The notes below the pieces were generated by a model. That model saw nothing but the letters and a program-made list of their open reading frames with translations. It did no database searches and was not told the origin of the DNA. 64,000 nt of DNA from Gillisia marina (GTDB taxonomy: Bacteria; Bacteroidota; Bacteroidia; Flavobacteriales; Flavobacteriaceae): NCBI RefSeq assembly GCF_000258765.1, contig NZ_AJLT01000010.1:1-64000 (forward strand), given 5' to 3'. Shown piece after piece: positions 9,945 through 19,515 of this stretch; the stretch's first letter is position 1, and each line of letters begins with the position of its first letter. Made by a program: the position numbers and the translations under genes.

Positions 9945-11195
9945 TTATAATTTATAAGTTATTCCTATTCCCGGTACAAATGCACTAGACTTGTAGGTTC
10001 CTGAAAATGGAACTGCTTGTCCGTTTTCGAAATAAAAATCGTAAGACGCGTCTATTTCTTTAAACCTAGAATATAAGAAAGAGGCATCTATAGCAAAACG
10101 CTCATTTACATTAACTGAAAGTCCAGCAGTAAAGTTGTTGGAATCGTTACGAGGCGTTTCAGGAGCAAAATACCCATCTTGCACTGGAGACTCATCAAAG
10201 TAATATCCAGCTCTTAAGGTGAACATGTCGTTAGTTTCATATTGAAGACCGAACCTATAGATAGAAGAGTCTTCATACATTCTAGCATTTTGAGAGTCTG
10301 GAATGTTAGGATTAGCAAAATCTAAATCCAAAGATTCGTAAACACTCCAAAAAGTCATATTATAGTCGAATGCAAATAACCATTTATCGCAAAATTCATA
10401 AGAAAAACCTACAGCAAGTTCAGCCGGCAAAGGTAATTCTGCATCAAATTGAGTATCCTCGAATGGAGTTAAAGGAGAGTTTGGAATATTCTCAAAATCT
10501 GCATCCCCATCTTTCGCTTCCAAAATGATTTCAGATCTATAGTTAAAACCAATTCTTAAATCTTCGGTTGGAGAAAACATTGCACTAGCAGACCATCCCC
10601 AGTTAGAAACACCAGAGGCATCTACTGTTACTTCCGCTCTATTTCCATCGATATCAGTTAAAGTTCTATTTAGATTTCTATTGAAATTTACACTTCCAGT
10701 CACATATATTGGTCCACCCCCAACGCTAAAATATTCGTTTAACTTTAAAGACAATAAAGGTTGAATGTAAATTGCAGCAAGATCTATATTATTTACAAGA
10801 TGTGAACCTGCCCAGTCGTCTTCCCATTCCACAGAACTTCCGTAAGGAGTATAAACACTTAAGCCTGCCGTAAGCCAATCTGTAACTTTATAGGAAGCAT
10901 ACAAATACAAGGGTGTTCCTACACCGCTATCTGTTCTAGCAAAATCTCCAGTTTCTACATTTTGATAAACAACATCTGAAAACACTCCAAACCCACCAAC
11001 AGATACGTTTAACTTATTCTCTAAATACACTAATCCAGCAGGGTTAAAAAACCCAAGTTCTGCACTGTTTACGACTGCCACTCCGGTATGTCCCATTGCC
11101 AAAGCCCGCTGCCCCTGCAAACTCACACGATACCCTCCGGCATAGGTTACTGCGGTAGTCAACGCGAAAACCGCTAGAAATAATAGTTTTTTCAT
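9945..11195 (-). CDS. FadL/OmpP1-type outer-membrane transporter
   Basis: A 416-aa outer-membrane beta-barrel of the FadL/OmpP1/TodX family, which lets hydrophobic compounds cross the outer membrane by lateral diffusion. It has a signal peptide (KKLLFLAVFALTTAVTYA) and the characteristic hatch start GGYRVSLQGQRALAMGHTGV, then NSAELGFFNPAGLVYL. The rest is beta-rich, ending in an aromatic strand (PGIGITYKL). It is first in a two-gene operon with the SGNH lipoprotein. A full-match promoter and a perfect inverted repeat lie just upstream. Confidence 0.92.
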   Translation of the reverse strand: MKKLLFLAVFALTTAVTYAGGYRVSLQGQRALAMGHTGVAVVNSAELGFFNPAGLVYLENKLNVSVGGFGVFSDVVYQNVETGDFARTDSGVGTPLYLYASYKVTDWLTAGLSVYTPYGSSVEWEDDWAGSHLVNNIDLAAIYIQPLLSLKLNEYFSVGGGPIYVTGSVNFNRNLNRTLTDIDGNRAEVTVDASGVSNWGWSASAMFSPTEDLRIGFNYRSEIILEAKDGDADFENIPNSPLTPFEDTQFDAELPLPAELAVGFSYEFCDKWLFAFDYNMTFWSVYESLDLDFANPNIPDSQNARMYEDSSIYRFGLQYETNDMFTLRAGYYFDESPVQDGYFAPETPRNDSNNFTAGLSVNVNERFAIDASFLYSRFKEIDASYDFYFENGQAVPFSGTYKSSAFVPGIGITYKL

Positions 11196-11234
11196 AATTA
11201 AATTTAGAGTTAATATGTTTTTTTATGGATGCCT

Positions 11235-11264
11235 CAAAATTAGCATAAATTATAAATTACGCAA
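11235..11264 (-). promoter_or_regulatory. fadL-lipase operon promoter
   Basis: Minus strand: TTG (11262-11264), 19-base spacer, TAATTTTG (11235-11242), the Bacteroidota consensus, 40 bases before the start codon. Confidence 0.7.
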
Positions 11265-11274
11265 GGAAATGAAT

Positions 11275-11302
11275 AAATTTATTATGCGTACATAATAAAT
11301 TT
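11275..11302. promoter_or_regulatory. Perfect 12-bp inverted repeat, possible operator
   Basis: AAATTTATTATG (11275-11286), CGTA, CATAATAAATTT (11291-11302): two perfect 12-base arms. The nearest arm is 11 bases upstream of the -33 element of the fadL promoter. There is no U-tract, so it is a better candidate for a dimeric regulator site than for a terminator of the hydrolase gene that ends at 11312. Confidence 0.55.
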
Positions 11303-11311
11303 AACAGAAAA

Positions 11312-12076
11312 CTACAGAAACGATAATACTAGTCGATAAAATTCATTCATTTTCTCAGCATGTATCCAATGCCCAGCATTTTCTATAGTTTTGATTTCGG
11401 AATTTGTGAAGTGCTTATGTATTAAAGTATTATCTTCTTCAGTGATATACCCCGAATTTCCTCCCCGAATAAATAAAGTAGGTTTAGAAAAAATGATTTT
11501 TTCTGAAAGTGCAGCGCCAATATCTTCTCCAGAATTGCTCAATACTTCCAAGTTCAATCTAAGAGAAAGTTTTTCTTTGGTTTTCCAGTATAAATTCTTC
11601 AGAAGAAAAAGCCGGGTTCCTTTATCCGGAACAAATTTGGCTAAGAAATCTTCAGCATCTCCTCTGGAGGTGATCGTTTCATTATCTAAAGCTTCTAGAC
11701 CTTTTAATATTTCATGATGATGAGGCGGATAATATTTTGGAGAAATATCTACAACGATAAGTTTTTGTAACAATTCCGGAAAATCTCCCGCTACCTGCAT
11801 AGCCACTTTCCCACCCATAGAATGCCCAAGCAGCACAATATTCTTTAAATTGTTTTCTTCGCAGTAATGTTTAATGTCCTGAGCCATTACCTTATAATTC
11901 ATTTCTGAAGTATGAGGACTTCTACCATGATTGCGCTGATCTAATAAATGAACCTGAAACCCATTTTCCGAAAACTTACTGCCGAGGGTTTTCCAGTTAT
12001 CACTCATCCCTAAAAACCCATGAAGGATTAAGAATGGAATACCTTCCCCTATGACGGTCGCATTTAATTTTATCAT
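11312..12076 (-). CDS. Alpha/beta-fold hydrolase (YbfF-like esterase)
   Basis: A 254-aa cytoplasmic alpha/beta hydrolase. The oxyanion region is LHGFLGMSDNW, the nucleophile elbow is LLGHSMGGK with Ser86, and the catalytic His is His236 in NAGHWIHAEK. The order and LLDQRNHGRSPH resemble the YbfF acyl-CoA/ester hydrolase group. Its start overlaps the pdxJ stop by four bases (ATGA), so the two are translationally coupled. The substrate cannot be told from sequence, and a direct role in vitamin B6 synthesis should not be assumed. Confidence 0.85.
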   Translation of the reverse strand: MIKLNATVIGEGIPFLILHGFLGMSDNWKTLGSKFSENGFQVHLLDQRNHGRSPHTSEMNYKVMAQDIKHYCEENNLKNIVLLGHSMGGKVAMQVAGDFPELLQKLIVVDISPKYYPPHHHEILKGLEALDNETITSRGDAEDFLAKFVPDKGTRLFLLKNLYWKTKEKLSLRLNLEVLSNSGEDIGAALSEKIIFSKPTLFIRGGNSGYITEEDNTLIHKHFTNSEIKTIENAGHWIHAEKMNEFYRLVLSFL

Positions 12077-12789
12077 CCTTTCAGTAATTTTAAATACCTC
12101 TTAATTGTTGTTTCTAAACCAAAATAAAGAGATTCCGTAATTAAGGCATGTCCAATAGAAACCTCTAGCAATCCAGGAACTTCTTGCTTAAAATATTGAA
12201 TATTTTGCAAGGAAAGATCATGACCCGCATTTAAACCCAGATCCATTTCAATAGCCATTTTAGCACAATCTGTATATATCTTTACAGCGTCTTTATTTCC
12301 TTTTCCAAATTCTTCCGCATAACCTTCAGTATACAATTCTATTCTATCTGTACCAGTTTTTGCCGCATGCTCCACCATCTTCACATTTGGATCTACAAAA
12401 ATGGAAGTTCTAATGTTATTCCTCTTAAATTCTGAAATAACTTCTTTTAAAAAATTTTTATGCTGAATGGTATCCCAACCCGCATTGGAGGTGATAGCAT
12501 CCACAGCATCCGGCACCAAGGTTACTTGAGTAGGTTTTGCTTTCAAAACCAAATCGATAAACTTAGGGATTGGATTCCCTTCAATATTAAATTCAGTTTT
12601 TACCACTGGCTTAAGATCAAAAACGTCCTGATATCTAATATGGCGCTCGTCCGGCCTGGGATGAACCGTGATTCCTTCAGCCCCAAAAGATTCTATATCC
12701 TTCGTAAATTGAACTAAATCTGGAACATTACCACCTCTAGCATTTCTTAGTGTGGCAATTTTATTGATATTTACACTTAAATGAGTCAT
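12073..12789 (-). CDS. pdxJ: PdxJ, pyridoxine 5'-phosphate synthase
   Basis: Condenses 1-deoxyxylulose 5-phosphate with 3-amino-2-oxopropyl phosphate to give pyridoxine 5'-phosphate, the last ring-forming step of the DXP-dependent vitamin B6 pathway. The 238-aa TIM barrel has the family landmarks LSVNINKIATLRNARGG, GITVHPRPDERHI, TLVPD, SIFVDP, and the ending GHDLSLQN plus VSIGHALI. Length is normal. It is divergent from the CBS gene and coupled to the alpha/beta hydrolase. Confidence 0.95.
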   Translation of the reverse strand: MTHLSVNINKIATLRNARGGNVPDLVQFTKDIESFGAEGITVHPRPDERHIRYQDVFDLKPVVKTEFNIEGNPIPKFIDLVLKAKPTQVTLVPDAVDAITSNAGWDTIQHKNFLKEVISEFKRNNIRTSIFVDPNVKMVEHAAKTGTDRIELYTEGYAEEFGKGNKDAVKIYTDCAKMAIEMDLGLNAGHDLSLQNIQYFKQEVPGLLEVSIGHALITESLYFGLETTIKRYLKLLKG

Positions 12790-12880
12790 TTTATTTGGCT
12801 TTGAATTAACAAAAATACAAAGATGCAGATGCCTTATTGAATATAATTTTAATTAATTTGCATTAAAATGAAGAGGAATT

Positions 12881-13537
12881 ATGAGTATTGAGAGTTATAT
12901 AATAAACGACATGGAGATCTGTCAGGTTACCGATAAAATAGGTGATCTAAAGGAAAAGTTCAATGAGCTCACCTATTCTCATTTGCCTGTCGGGAAAGAA
13001 GATGTTTATTTGGGATGTATTTCTGAAAATGATGTGCGATGTTTTAATTCAGAAAAAACAATTTCCGATTATCAATACGCTCTGGAAGGCTTTTATGCAC
13101 GATTATCTGACAATTGGTTGGAAACCTTAGAAACATTTGCCCAACAGCAAACCAATATTTTACCAGTTTTAGGATTAGAAAATCAATATCTTGGCTATTT
13201 AGAGCTTAGTGATATTCTGCATCAATTTAACGAAACGCCGTTTCTTAATGAAGCTGGAGGAATAGTTGTTCTAGAGAAAGGGAGTTTAGATTATTCATTT
13301 AGCGAAATAGGCCAGATTATAGAATCCCAAAATGCCCGGATTTCCGGAATGTTTGTTTCTTTACAGGAAAATGACCTTACACAAATCACTGTAAAAGTAA
13401 ATGCCTCGGGTTTAAATGAAATTTTACAAACACTTAGAAGGTATGGCTATACCATAATTTCTGAACATCAAGAGGACCTTTATAGCAAGAATTTAAAAGA
13501 ACGCTCCAGATATTTGGATAAGTACCTTAATATATAA
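12881..13537 (+). CDS. CBS-domain protein upstream of nadK
   Basis: A 218-aa soluble protein with two CBS-like segments in the first 125 residues (LTYSHLPV and NILPVLGLENQYLGYLELSDIL are typical). An ACT-like region follows (GSLDYSFSEIGQIIESQNARISGMFV, then ITVKVNASGLNEILQTLRRYGY). CBS domains bind adenosyl ligands, so a sensor role is likely, but the ligand and target are unknown. nadK begins two bases after its stop, so the two are probably one operon, and the pair may be functionally linked. Confidence 0.8.
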   Translation: MSIESYIINDMEICQVTDKIGDLKEKFNELTYSHLPVGKEDVYLGCISENDVRCFNSEKTISDYQYALEGFYARLSDNWLETLETFAQQQTNILPVLGLENQYLGYLELSDILHQFNETPFLNEAGGIVVLEKGSLDYSFSEIGQIIESQNARISGMFVSLQENDLTQITVKVNASGLNEILQTLRRYGYTIISEHQEDLYSKNLKERSRYLDKYLNI

Positions 13538-13539
13538 AG

Positions 13540-14425
13540 ATGAAAATAGGGATTTACGGTCAATTTTATCACAAAGATTCTGGTATTTATATAAAGGAGC
13601 TTTTTGATATACTAAATCAAGAAAATATTGAGGTATTTGTTGAAAAAAATTTCCTTCAACTCATTCATGAGCATAAAATACTAAGCAAAGAGTATAATCA
13701 TTTTAGCACTTTTAAAGAGCTAGACAATTCTTATGACCTTTTTTTTTAGCATCGGTGGAGATGGTACTATTTTAAAATCCATCAACTATATACAGGATCT
13801 TAACATTCCTATTTTAGGGATTAATACTGGAAGACTCGGTTTTCTTGCCACTATTCAAAAGGAAGAGATTAAGAAGAGTATTTCTTCTATCCTTCAAAAA
13901 AAGTATGAGATTTCAGAAAGAACAGTTTTGTGCATAGAGACAAGTCCAAAAAGCGAAGAAATTGGAGAGACAAATTATGCACTGAATGAAATAGCGGTGA
14001 GCAGAAAAAATACAACTTCCATGATCACCGTGGAAACCTGGTTAAACGATAAATATTTAACGTCTTATTGGGCAGATGGCTTAATAGTTTCTACCCCTAC
14101 TGGCTCTACAGGTTATTCTCTAAGTTGTGGTGGCCCGGTAATCGTTCCAGACACAAAAGCCTTGGTCATAACTCCAATTGCTCCTCATAATTTGAACGCA
14201 AGACCCTTAGTAATAAAGGATGACACTAAAATTAGTCTTAAAGTATCGGGAAGAGAGGACTTTTTTCTAGTTTCTATGGATTCTCGCATTGCAACCCTTA
14301 GCAATGACACCAAGATCAACATTAAAATTGCTCCCTTCACAATTAGTATGGTAGAGATCGAAAAAGATAGTTTTCTTGGGACCCTTAGAAAAAAACTTTT
14401 ATGGGGCGAAGACAAACGCAACTAA
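13540..14425 (+). CDS. nadK: NAD kinase (frameshifted)
   Basis: Phosphorylates NAD to NADP, the only route to NADP in most bacteria. The frame breaks at residue 69 in nine T (13739-13747). Eight T joins SYDLFF to SIGGDGTILKSI and gives 294 aa. The motifs are complete: GGDGT at residues 72-76, NTGRLGFLA, the NEIAV strand and TPTGSTGYSLSCGGP. The gene is essential in most bacteria, so the break is probably an error; slippage in a nine-base T run is a less likely alternative. It lies between the CBS gene and the DUF6089 gene. Confidence 0.92.
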
Positions 14426-14479
14426 ACAATAAAACCCTGCATTATTTGTTTATAGACATATACAAAAACGCCTAAATTA

Positions 14480-14508
14480 TTGCAGGGCAAACAATATTGT
14501 TATATTTG
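14480..14508 (+). promoter_or_regulatory. Promoter of the DUF6089-uppS-bamA operon
   Basis: TTG (14480-14482), 18-base spacer, TATATTTG (14501-14508), ending 17 bases before the ATG at 14526. Confidence 0.6.
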
Positions 14509-14525
14509 CAAACTTTTGAAAACCT

Positions 14526-15233
14526 ATGAGGCACCTGATATTACTAATTATTTTGTTTGCTTTCTCTAAATCTACTGTTGCTCAAACCTTTGAATTAGGT
14601 CCATTTATTGGAGGTGCAAACTATATAGGAGATGTAGGAAAATCTTCCTATATAAATCCCAGTACGCTTGTAGGTGGTGCTTTAGTTAAATGGAATAGAA
14701 GCGATAGACATAGCTTTAGATTTAGTTTACTATATGCTGAAATTCAGGCAGACGACACTAAATCTAATGAAGTACGTAGGCAGCAAAGAGCTTATAGTTT
14801 TACAAACCATATTGCAGAAGCTTCATTAGGACTGGAGTTCAATTTTTACGCTTTCGATCTTCATGATGCTGTACAGCAAGGCACACCATACCTTTATACA
14901 GGAATCACCTATTTTAACACAAATCATCATTATTTAAGTGCGGATCGCCCAAACTCAGGGATGTTAGAACCTCAAGGAGACAACTGGAGTTTTGCAATTC
15001 CATTGATTTTTGGATATAAGCAAACAATAACTCCAAAAATCATAGGCGCTCTAGAAATTGGGGTAAGATATACCTTTACCGACAATATCGATGGTAGTAA
15101 TCCTCAAGAATTATTAGGGCGAAGAGACCCCCCAAGAGAATTTGGGAACACAAATACTAAAGACTGGTATGTATTTTCAGGTGTAAGCTTTACCTTTACG
15201 TTCGGAAAAAAACCATGTTACTGTAATATATAA
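14526..15233 (+). CDS. DUF6089-type outer-membrane beta-barrel protein
   Basis: A 235-aa protein with a signal peptide (LILLIILFAFSKSTVAQ). It then has a beta-rich body of alternating aromatic strands (FELGPFIGGANYIGDVG; ASLGLEFNFYAFDL; YLYTGITYFN), as in small outer-membrane barrels. It belongs to the family annotated as DUF6089, which in Bacteroidota typically precedes uppS and bamA, as here; uppS starts two bases after its stop. It ends GKKPCYCNI, a CxC tail (Cys231, Cys233) after the last strand. Function unknown; the position suggests a role in envelope assembly. Confidence 0.82.
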   Translation: MRHLILLIILFAFSKSTVAQTFELGPFIGGANYIGDVGKSSYINPSTLVGGALVKWNRSDRHSFRFSLLYAEIQADDTKSNEVRRQQRAYSFTNHIAEASLGLEFNFYAFDLHDAVQQGTPYLYTGITYFNTNHHYLSADRPNSGMLEPQGDNWSFAIPLIFGYKQTITPKIIGALEIGVRYTFTDNIDGSNPQELLGRRDPPREFGNTNTKDWYVFSGVSFTFTFGKKPCYCNI

Positions 15234-15234
15234 A

Positions 15235-15972
15235 ATGTTCAAAGAAAAAATCAACCTAAAAAGTTTACCAAAACATATTTCCATTATTATGGATGGTAAT
15301 GGTAGATGGGCAAAGCAAAAAGGATTTTTACGTGCATTTGGACATGAAGAAGGCACGAAAGCCGTTCGCGACGTTGTAGAAGGTTCTGCGGAGTTAGGCA
15401 TCGAAAATCTTACTTTATATGCTTTTTCTACAGAAAATTGGAATCGCCCAAAATTGGAAGTAGATACGCTAATGCGATTATTGGTCACTTCACTGAAAAA
15501 AGAAATAAAAACACTTATCAAAAATGACATTAAGCTAAATGCCATAGGAAATCTTGATACATTACCTAAAAAAGCGCAAAAAGAGCTTAAAGAAGTTATA
15601 GATAAGACGAAAAATAACAATAGAATGACCCTTACTTTAGCTTTAAGCTATGGTTCTAGGGAAGAATTGATTCATGCAGTTAAGGATATTAGCCAAAAAG
15701 TAAAAAATGAGGAATTATCCTTAGATGCTATTGATGAATCAATTATAAATCAGCATCTTTACACCCAAAATTTACCGGACGTAGATTTACTTATTCGAAC
15801 CAGTGGCGAACAACGGATAAGTAACTTTCTATTATGGCAAATAGCATACGCAGAATTATATTTTAGCAAGATTTTATGGCCTGATTTTCGTAGAGAAGAT
15901 TTGTACGAAGCCATTTATAATTATCAAACGAGAGAACGAAGATTTGGAAAAACCAGTGAGCAGATTAGTTAA
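15235..15972 (+). CDS. uppS: UppS, undecaprenyl diphosphate synthase
   Basis: cis-prenyltransferase that extends farnesyl diphosphate to the C55 carrier for peptidoglycan and O-antigen. The 245-aa product has the signature HISIIMDGNGRWAKQKG with catalytic Asp20, FSTENWNRP, and the C-terminal LIRTSGEQRISNFLLWQIAYAELYF. Length is normal. It lies tightly between the DUF6089 gene and bamA; the bamA ATG follows its stop by seven bases. Confidence 0.95.
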   Translation: MFKEKINLKSLPKHISIIMDGNGRWAKQKGFLRAFGHEEGTKAVRDVVEGSAELGIENLTLYAFSTENWNRPKLEVDTLMRLLVTSLKKEIKTLIKNDIKLNAIGNLDTLPKKAQKELKEVIDKTKNNNRMTLTLALSYGSREELIHAVKDISQKVKNEELSLDAIDESIINQHLYTQNLPDVDLLIRTSGEQRISNFLLWQIAYAELYFSKILWPDFRREDLYEAIYNYQTRERRFGKTSEQIS

Positions 15973-15979
15973 AGCAAGC

Positions 15980-18616
15980 ATGTCAAAAAAGTTTTTAAGC
16001 CTTTTGGCATTTTGTTTTTTGTATACCCTATCATTTCAGGCACAAGATTTACCGCTAGGTGGAGGAAGTAAATATACAATAGGAAAGATTGAAGTAACAG
16101 GAACAGTTAGTTATAATGAGCAGACTGTCATAGCCTATACAGGCTTAAAAACTGGTGATGAAATCTTTATTCCGGGAGATAAATTAAGTAAGGTTATAAA
16201 GAAGCTTTGGGACCTTGGTCTTTTTAGCGACATTAATTTTTACGTTAGCAATATAGATGGTAACGTTGCAGATCTTGAACTTGAAATTCAGGAAGTTCCG
16301 GAGTTGGCAGAAGTTAGAATTCAAGGAATCAAGAAAAAGACTGCTCAAGAGGAACTCATAAAAGAGAACTCTTTAACTCCTGGTTCCAAGGTAACAGAAA
16401 ATCTCACAACTACTACCAAAAATTATATAGAAGACAAGTATAAAAAAGATGGCTACTTTAATACAAAAGTATCTATCAATACGACTCCAGTTGTAGATAC
16501 TACAGGTGCCAGTAAGGTAAACATGGTAGTAAATGTAGATCGTGGAGAAAAGGTAAAAGTGAGCGATATTGAATTCATTGGTAATGAAGAGTTGAGTGAT
16601 GCTAAGCTTAAAAGTGCCATGAGCAACACTAAAGAGAAGAATTTCTTTAGAGTTTGGAAGCGATCAAAATTTAATTATGATGATTTTGAAGCAGATAAAG
16701 TTGAAATTGTAAATAAGTATAAAGAAAAAGGATTTAGAGATGCACGGATAGTATCTGATACCTTGATCATAGAAAATCCTGAAACAGTTGCATTGCAACT
16801 TCAAGTAGAAGAAGGAAATAGACATTATATTGGAAACATAGATTTCATAGGAAATGTGGTTTATTCTGATGACTTACTAAAGAGAGCTTTAGGAATAAGT
16901 AAAGGGGATGTGTATAATGGAGTACTATTAGAGAAACGTATCTCAGATCAGTCCAAGCCAGATTCTCAGGATATTGCCAACCTTTACAAAAACAACGGGT
17001 ACCTTTTTGCTCAAATAAACACGGTTGAAACCAAGGTATATAATGACACTATAGATTTTGAGATCAGAATTGTGGAAGGTAAGGAAGCTTATTTCAACAA
17101 AATTAGTATAGTTGGAAATACCAAGACCAAAGATCACGTTGTATATCGTGAACTACGTACGAAGCCAGGCCAAAAATACAGTCAGGAAAATGTTGTAAGA
17201 ACTATTAGAGAAATAGGTCAGCTTGGATTTTTTGATGCAGAGAATGTGCAGCCAAATTTCCAAAACGTAGATCCAAATAGCGGAACGCTAGATATGGAAT
17301 ATGCCGTAACAGAAGCTGGAGCTAGCCAGATAGAGCTACAAGGTGGTTATGGTGGTGGTGGTTTCATTGGGACCTTAGGATTATCTTTTAATAACTTCTC
17401 ACTTGCAGGTATTTTTGATAAAGAGGCCTATAAGCCAATTCCAATGGGAGACGGTCAAAAACTATCTTTGAGAGCACAAGCAAGTATCTATTACCAAACC
17501 TATAGTCTTTCTTTTGTAGAACCATGGTTAGGTGGAAAAAAACCTAAAAGTTTATCTACTTCCTTTTCTTATACAAGACAATTCTTATTTGACCCACAAA
17601 CTAGAAGAGCAGATAAATCTAGAAGTTTCGATATTTTAGGAGTAAATGTTGGTTTAGCGAAGAGATTACAATGGCCAGACGATTATTTCACCTTATCTCA
17701 AGCAGTAGGTTTCCAGAGATACGATTTAAATAATTATAACACAGGACTATTTACTTTTGGGGATGGATTCTCTAATAACCTTACCTACACATTAGGACTT
17801 AGCAGAAACAGTAAAGGGTTAAACCCAATTTTTCCAACAGTAGGATCTGAATTTAATTTTATAGCAAAATTTACGCCTCCGTACTCTTTATGGAACGGTG
17901 TAGATTATAATGATCTTGAAAACCAAAGAGAATTCCAACTTGAAGATGCAGATGGAAATCTTTTAAATTCAGATGGCTTAAGACTACGACCAGGTGATAC
18001 ACCGGTAGGAGATCAAGCTAAAATAGATCAGGAAAAATTTAAATGGTTAGAATTTTATAAAATAAAATTTGACGCTGCATGGTTTACGACCTTATTTAAT
18101 ATAGGGCCTAAAGGACCTCTAGTTTTAAAAACAGGTGTAGAATATGGATTCCTTGGAGCTTATAATAATGATCGTGGGATTCCTCCTTTTGAGCGTTTCT
18201 ATTTAGGTGGAGATGGACTAGGGGCTTTCAGCTTAGATGGAAGAGAAAGTATTGCATTAAGGGGATATCCAAACCAATCTTTAGTACCTTTAGATAGAAC
18301 AAGTTTTAGTCAGGCTACCAATCAAGATGGAGCCGTGATCTATAACAAATACTCGCTGGAATTAAGGTATCCTATCACGCTTAAACCAGCAGCATCTATT
18401 TACGCATTAATGTTTATGGAAGGTGGAGCATCTTATGACAATTTTAGAGACTTTAATCCGTTTCAGTTAAACAGGTCTGCAGGTGCCGGATTGAGAATTT
18501 TTATGCCTCAATTTGGGTTGCTAGGAATAGACTTTGGTTATGGTTTTGATCCTATCCCTGGAGGAACATCACCAAATGGTTGGGAAACTCACTTTATAAT
18601 CGGGCAGCAATTCTAG
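15980..18616 (+). CDS. bamA: BamA, outer-membrane protein assembly factor
   Basis: Central Omp85 protein that folds beta-barrels into the outer membrane. The start is the ATG giving MSKKFLSLLAFCFL (15980), which begins a signal peptide; an upstream TTG in the same frame would overlap uppS. The 878-aa product has about five POTRA domains (residues about 30-420; for example YTIGKIEVTGTVSYNEQTVIAYTGLKTGD) and a 16-strand barrel. The barrel includes the surface-antigen landmarks PFERFYLGGDGLGAF, SIALRGYP and the final GWETHFIIGQQF. Two ompH/skp-like genes follow, as in many bacteria. Confidence 0.95.
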   Translation: MSKKFLSLLAFCFLYTLSFQAQDLPLGGGSKYTIGKIEVTGTVSYNEQTVIAYTGLKTGDEIFIPGDKLSKVIKKLWDLGLFSDINFYVSNIDGNVADLELEIQEVPELAEVRIQGIKKKTAQEELIKENSLTPGSKVTENLTTTTKNYIEDKYKKDGYFNTKVSINTTPVVDTTGASKVNMVVNVDRGEKVKVSDIEFIGNEELSDAKLKSAMSNTKEKNFFRVWKRSKFNYDDFEADKVEIVNKYKEKGFRDARIVSDTLIIENPETVALQLQVEEGNRHYIGNIDFIGNVVYSDDLLKRALGISKGDVYNGVLLEKRISDQSKPDSQDIANLYKNNGYLFAQINTVETKVYNDTIDFEIRIVEGKEAYFNKISIVGNTKTKDHVVYRELRTKPGQKYSQENVVRTIREIGQLGFFDAENVQPNFQNVDPNSGTLDMEYAVTEAGASQIELQGGYGGGGFIGTLGLSFNNFSLAGIFDKEAYKPIPMGDGQKLSLRAQASIYYQTYSLSFVEPWLGGKKPKSLSTSFSYTRQFLFDPQTRRADKSRSFDILGVNVGLAKRLQWPDDYFTLSQAVGFQRYDLNNYNTGLFTFGDGFSNNLTYTLGLSRNSKGLNPIFPTVGSEFNFIAKFTPPYSLWNGVDYNDLENQREFQLEDADGNLLNSDGLRLRPGDTPVGDQAKIDQEKFKWLEFYKIKFDAAWFTTLFNIGPKGPLVLKTGVEYGFLGAYNNDRGIPPFERFYLGGDGLGAFSLDGRESIALRGYPNQSLVPLDRTSFSQATNQDGAVIYNKYSLELRYPITLKPAASIYALMFMEGGASYDNFRDFNPFQLNRSAGAGLRIFMPQFGLLGIDFGYGFDPIPGGTSPNGWETHFIIGQQF

Positions 18617-18647
18617 GTTTGGCACGATTATTTCTAATAGCAATACT

Positions 18648-19471
18648 ATGAAACGTCAAGTTTTTATTCTACTAATTTTTTTAGCAGGATTTCAGCCATT
18701 AGTTCAGGCTCAGAAACCAAACAGGATCGCTTATATAGATATGGAATTTATCTTGGCAAATGTTCCTGAATATAAAGAGGCTTCGGCGCAATTAGAAGAG
18801 CGAGTGCAGCAGTGGAAGATGGAGTTGGATAGAGATTTGAAGAAAGTGGAAGCAATGCAAATTGCTCTGGAACAAGAAAGACCTTTATTAACAAAGGAAC
18901 TTATTGAAGAAAGAGAAGCAACGATCGCTTTCGAAGAATCTAAAATAGCAGAATATCAGCAGAAACGTTTCGGTTCTAATGGAGATTTTTTACTTCAGAA
19001 GAAACAATTAATAAAGCCAATTCAGGATCAGGTTTTTAATGCGATTCAGGAAATTGGAGCTCAAAGAAATTACGATTATATTTTTGACAGAACCTCTAAT
19101 GTGGGAATGGTTTTTTCAGCAGAAAAACATAACATTAGCGATCAAGTTTTAAGGATCATTACAAGAGCATCTAAAAGAGAACAGTTAAGTTCTAGAGACG
19201 AGATTGCTGAAATGGAAATTGAAGAGAATCGTACTGTAGAGGAAGATGAAGAAATTGCTGAAAAGCAACAAGCTGTGAAAGCCGTGCAAGATGAAAGAGA
19301 AGCTCTTTTAGAAGCTAGAAAGCAAGAAAAAGACTCGATTAGAGAGGTTAAAAAAAGAGAGTTTGAAGAGCGCAGGCAAAAATATTAGCAGATAGACAAC
19401 GTAAAAAGGACTCGATAGATGCCGCTAGAAAGCAAAAAATTGAGGACATGAAAAAGAAAGATAACGATTAA
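18648..19471 (+). CDS. OmpH/Skp-like periplasmic chaperone, first copy (frameshifted near end)
   Basis: Skp-family periplasmic protein that should hold unfolded outer-membrane proteins for BamA. It has a signal peptide (residues 1-21), then IAYIDMEFILANVPEYKEAS, a long coiled coil (about residues 45-110) and the YDYIFDRTSNVGMVFSA closing strand. A highly charged tail follows that is longer than in standard Skp. The frame breaks in five A at 19378-19382; with six A the tail continues ILADRQRKKDSIDAARKQKI and ends at 19471, giving 274 aa. Without repair it stops at 19388. It lies just after bamA and before the second ompH gene. Confidence 0.85.
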
Positions 19472-19515
19472 TAAATAACGCAAACCTTTAACACTTAACA
19501 ATTAATACATTAAAA

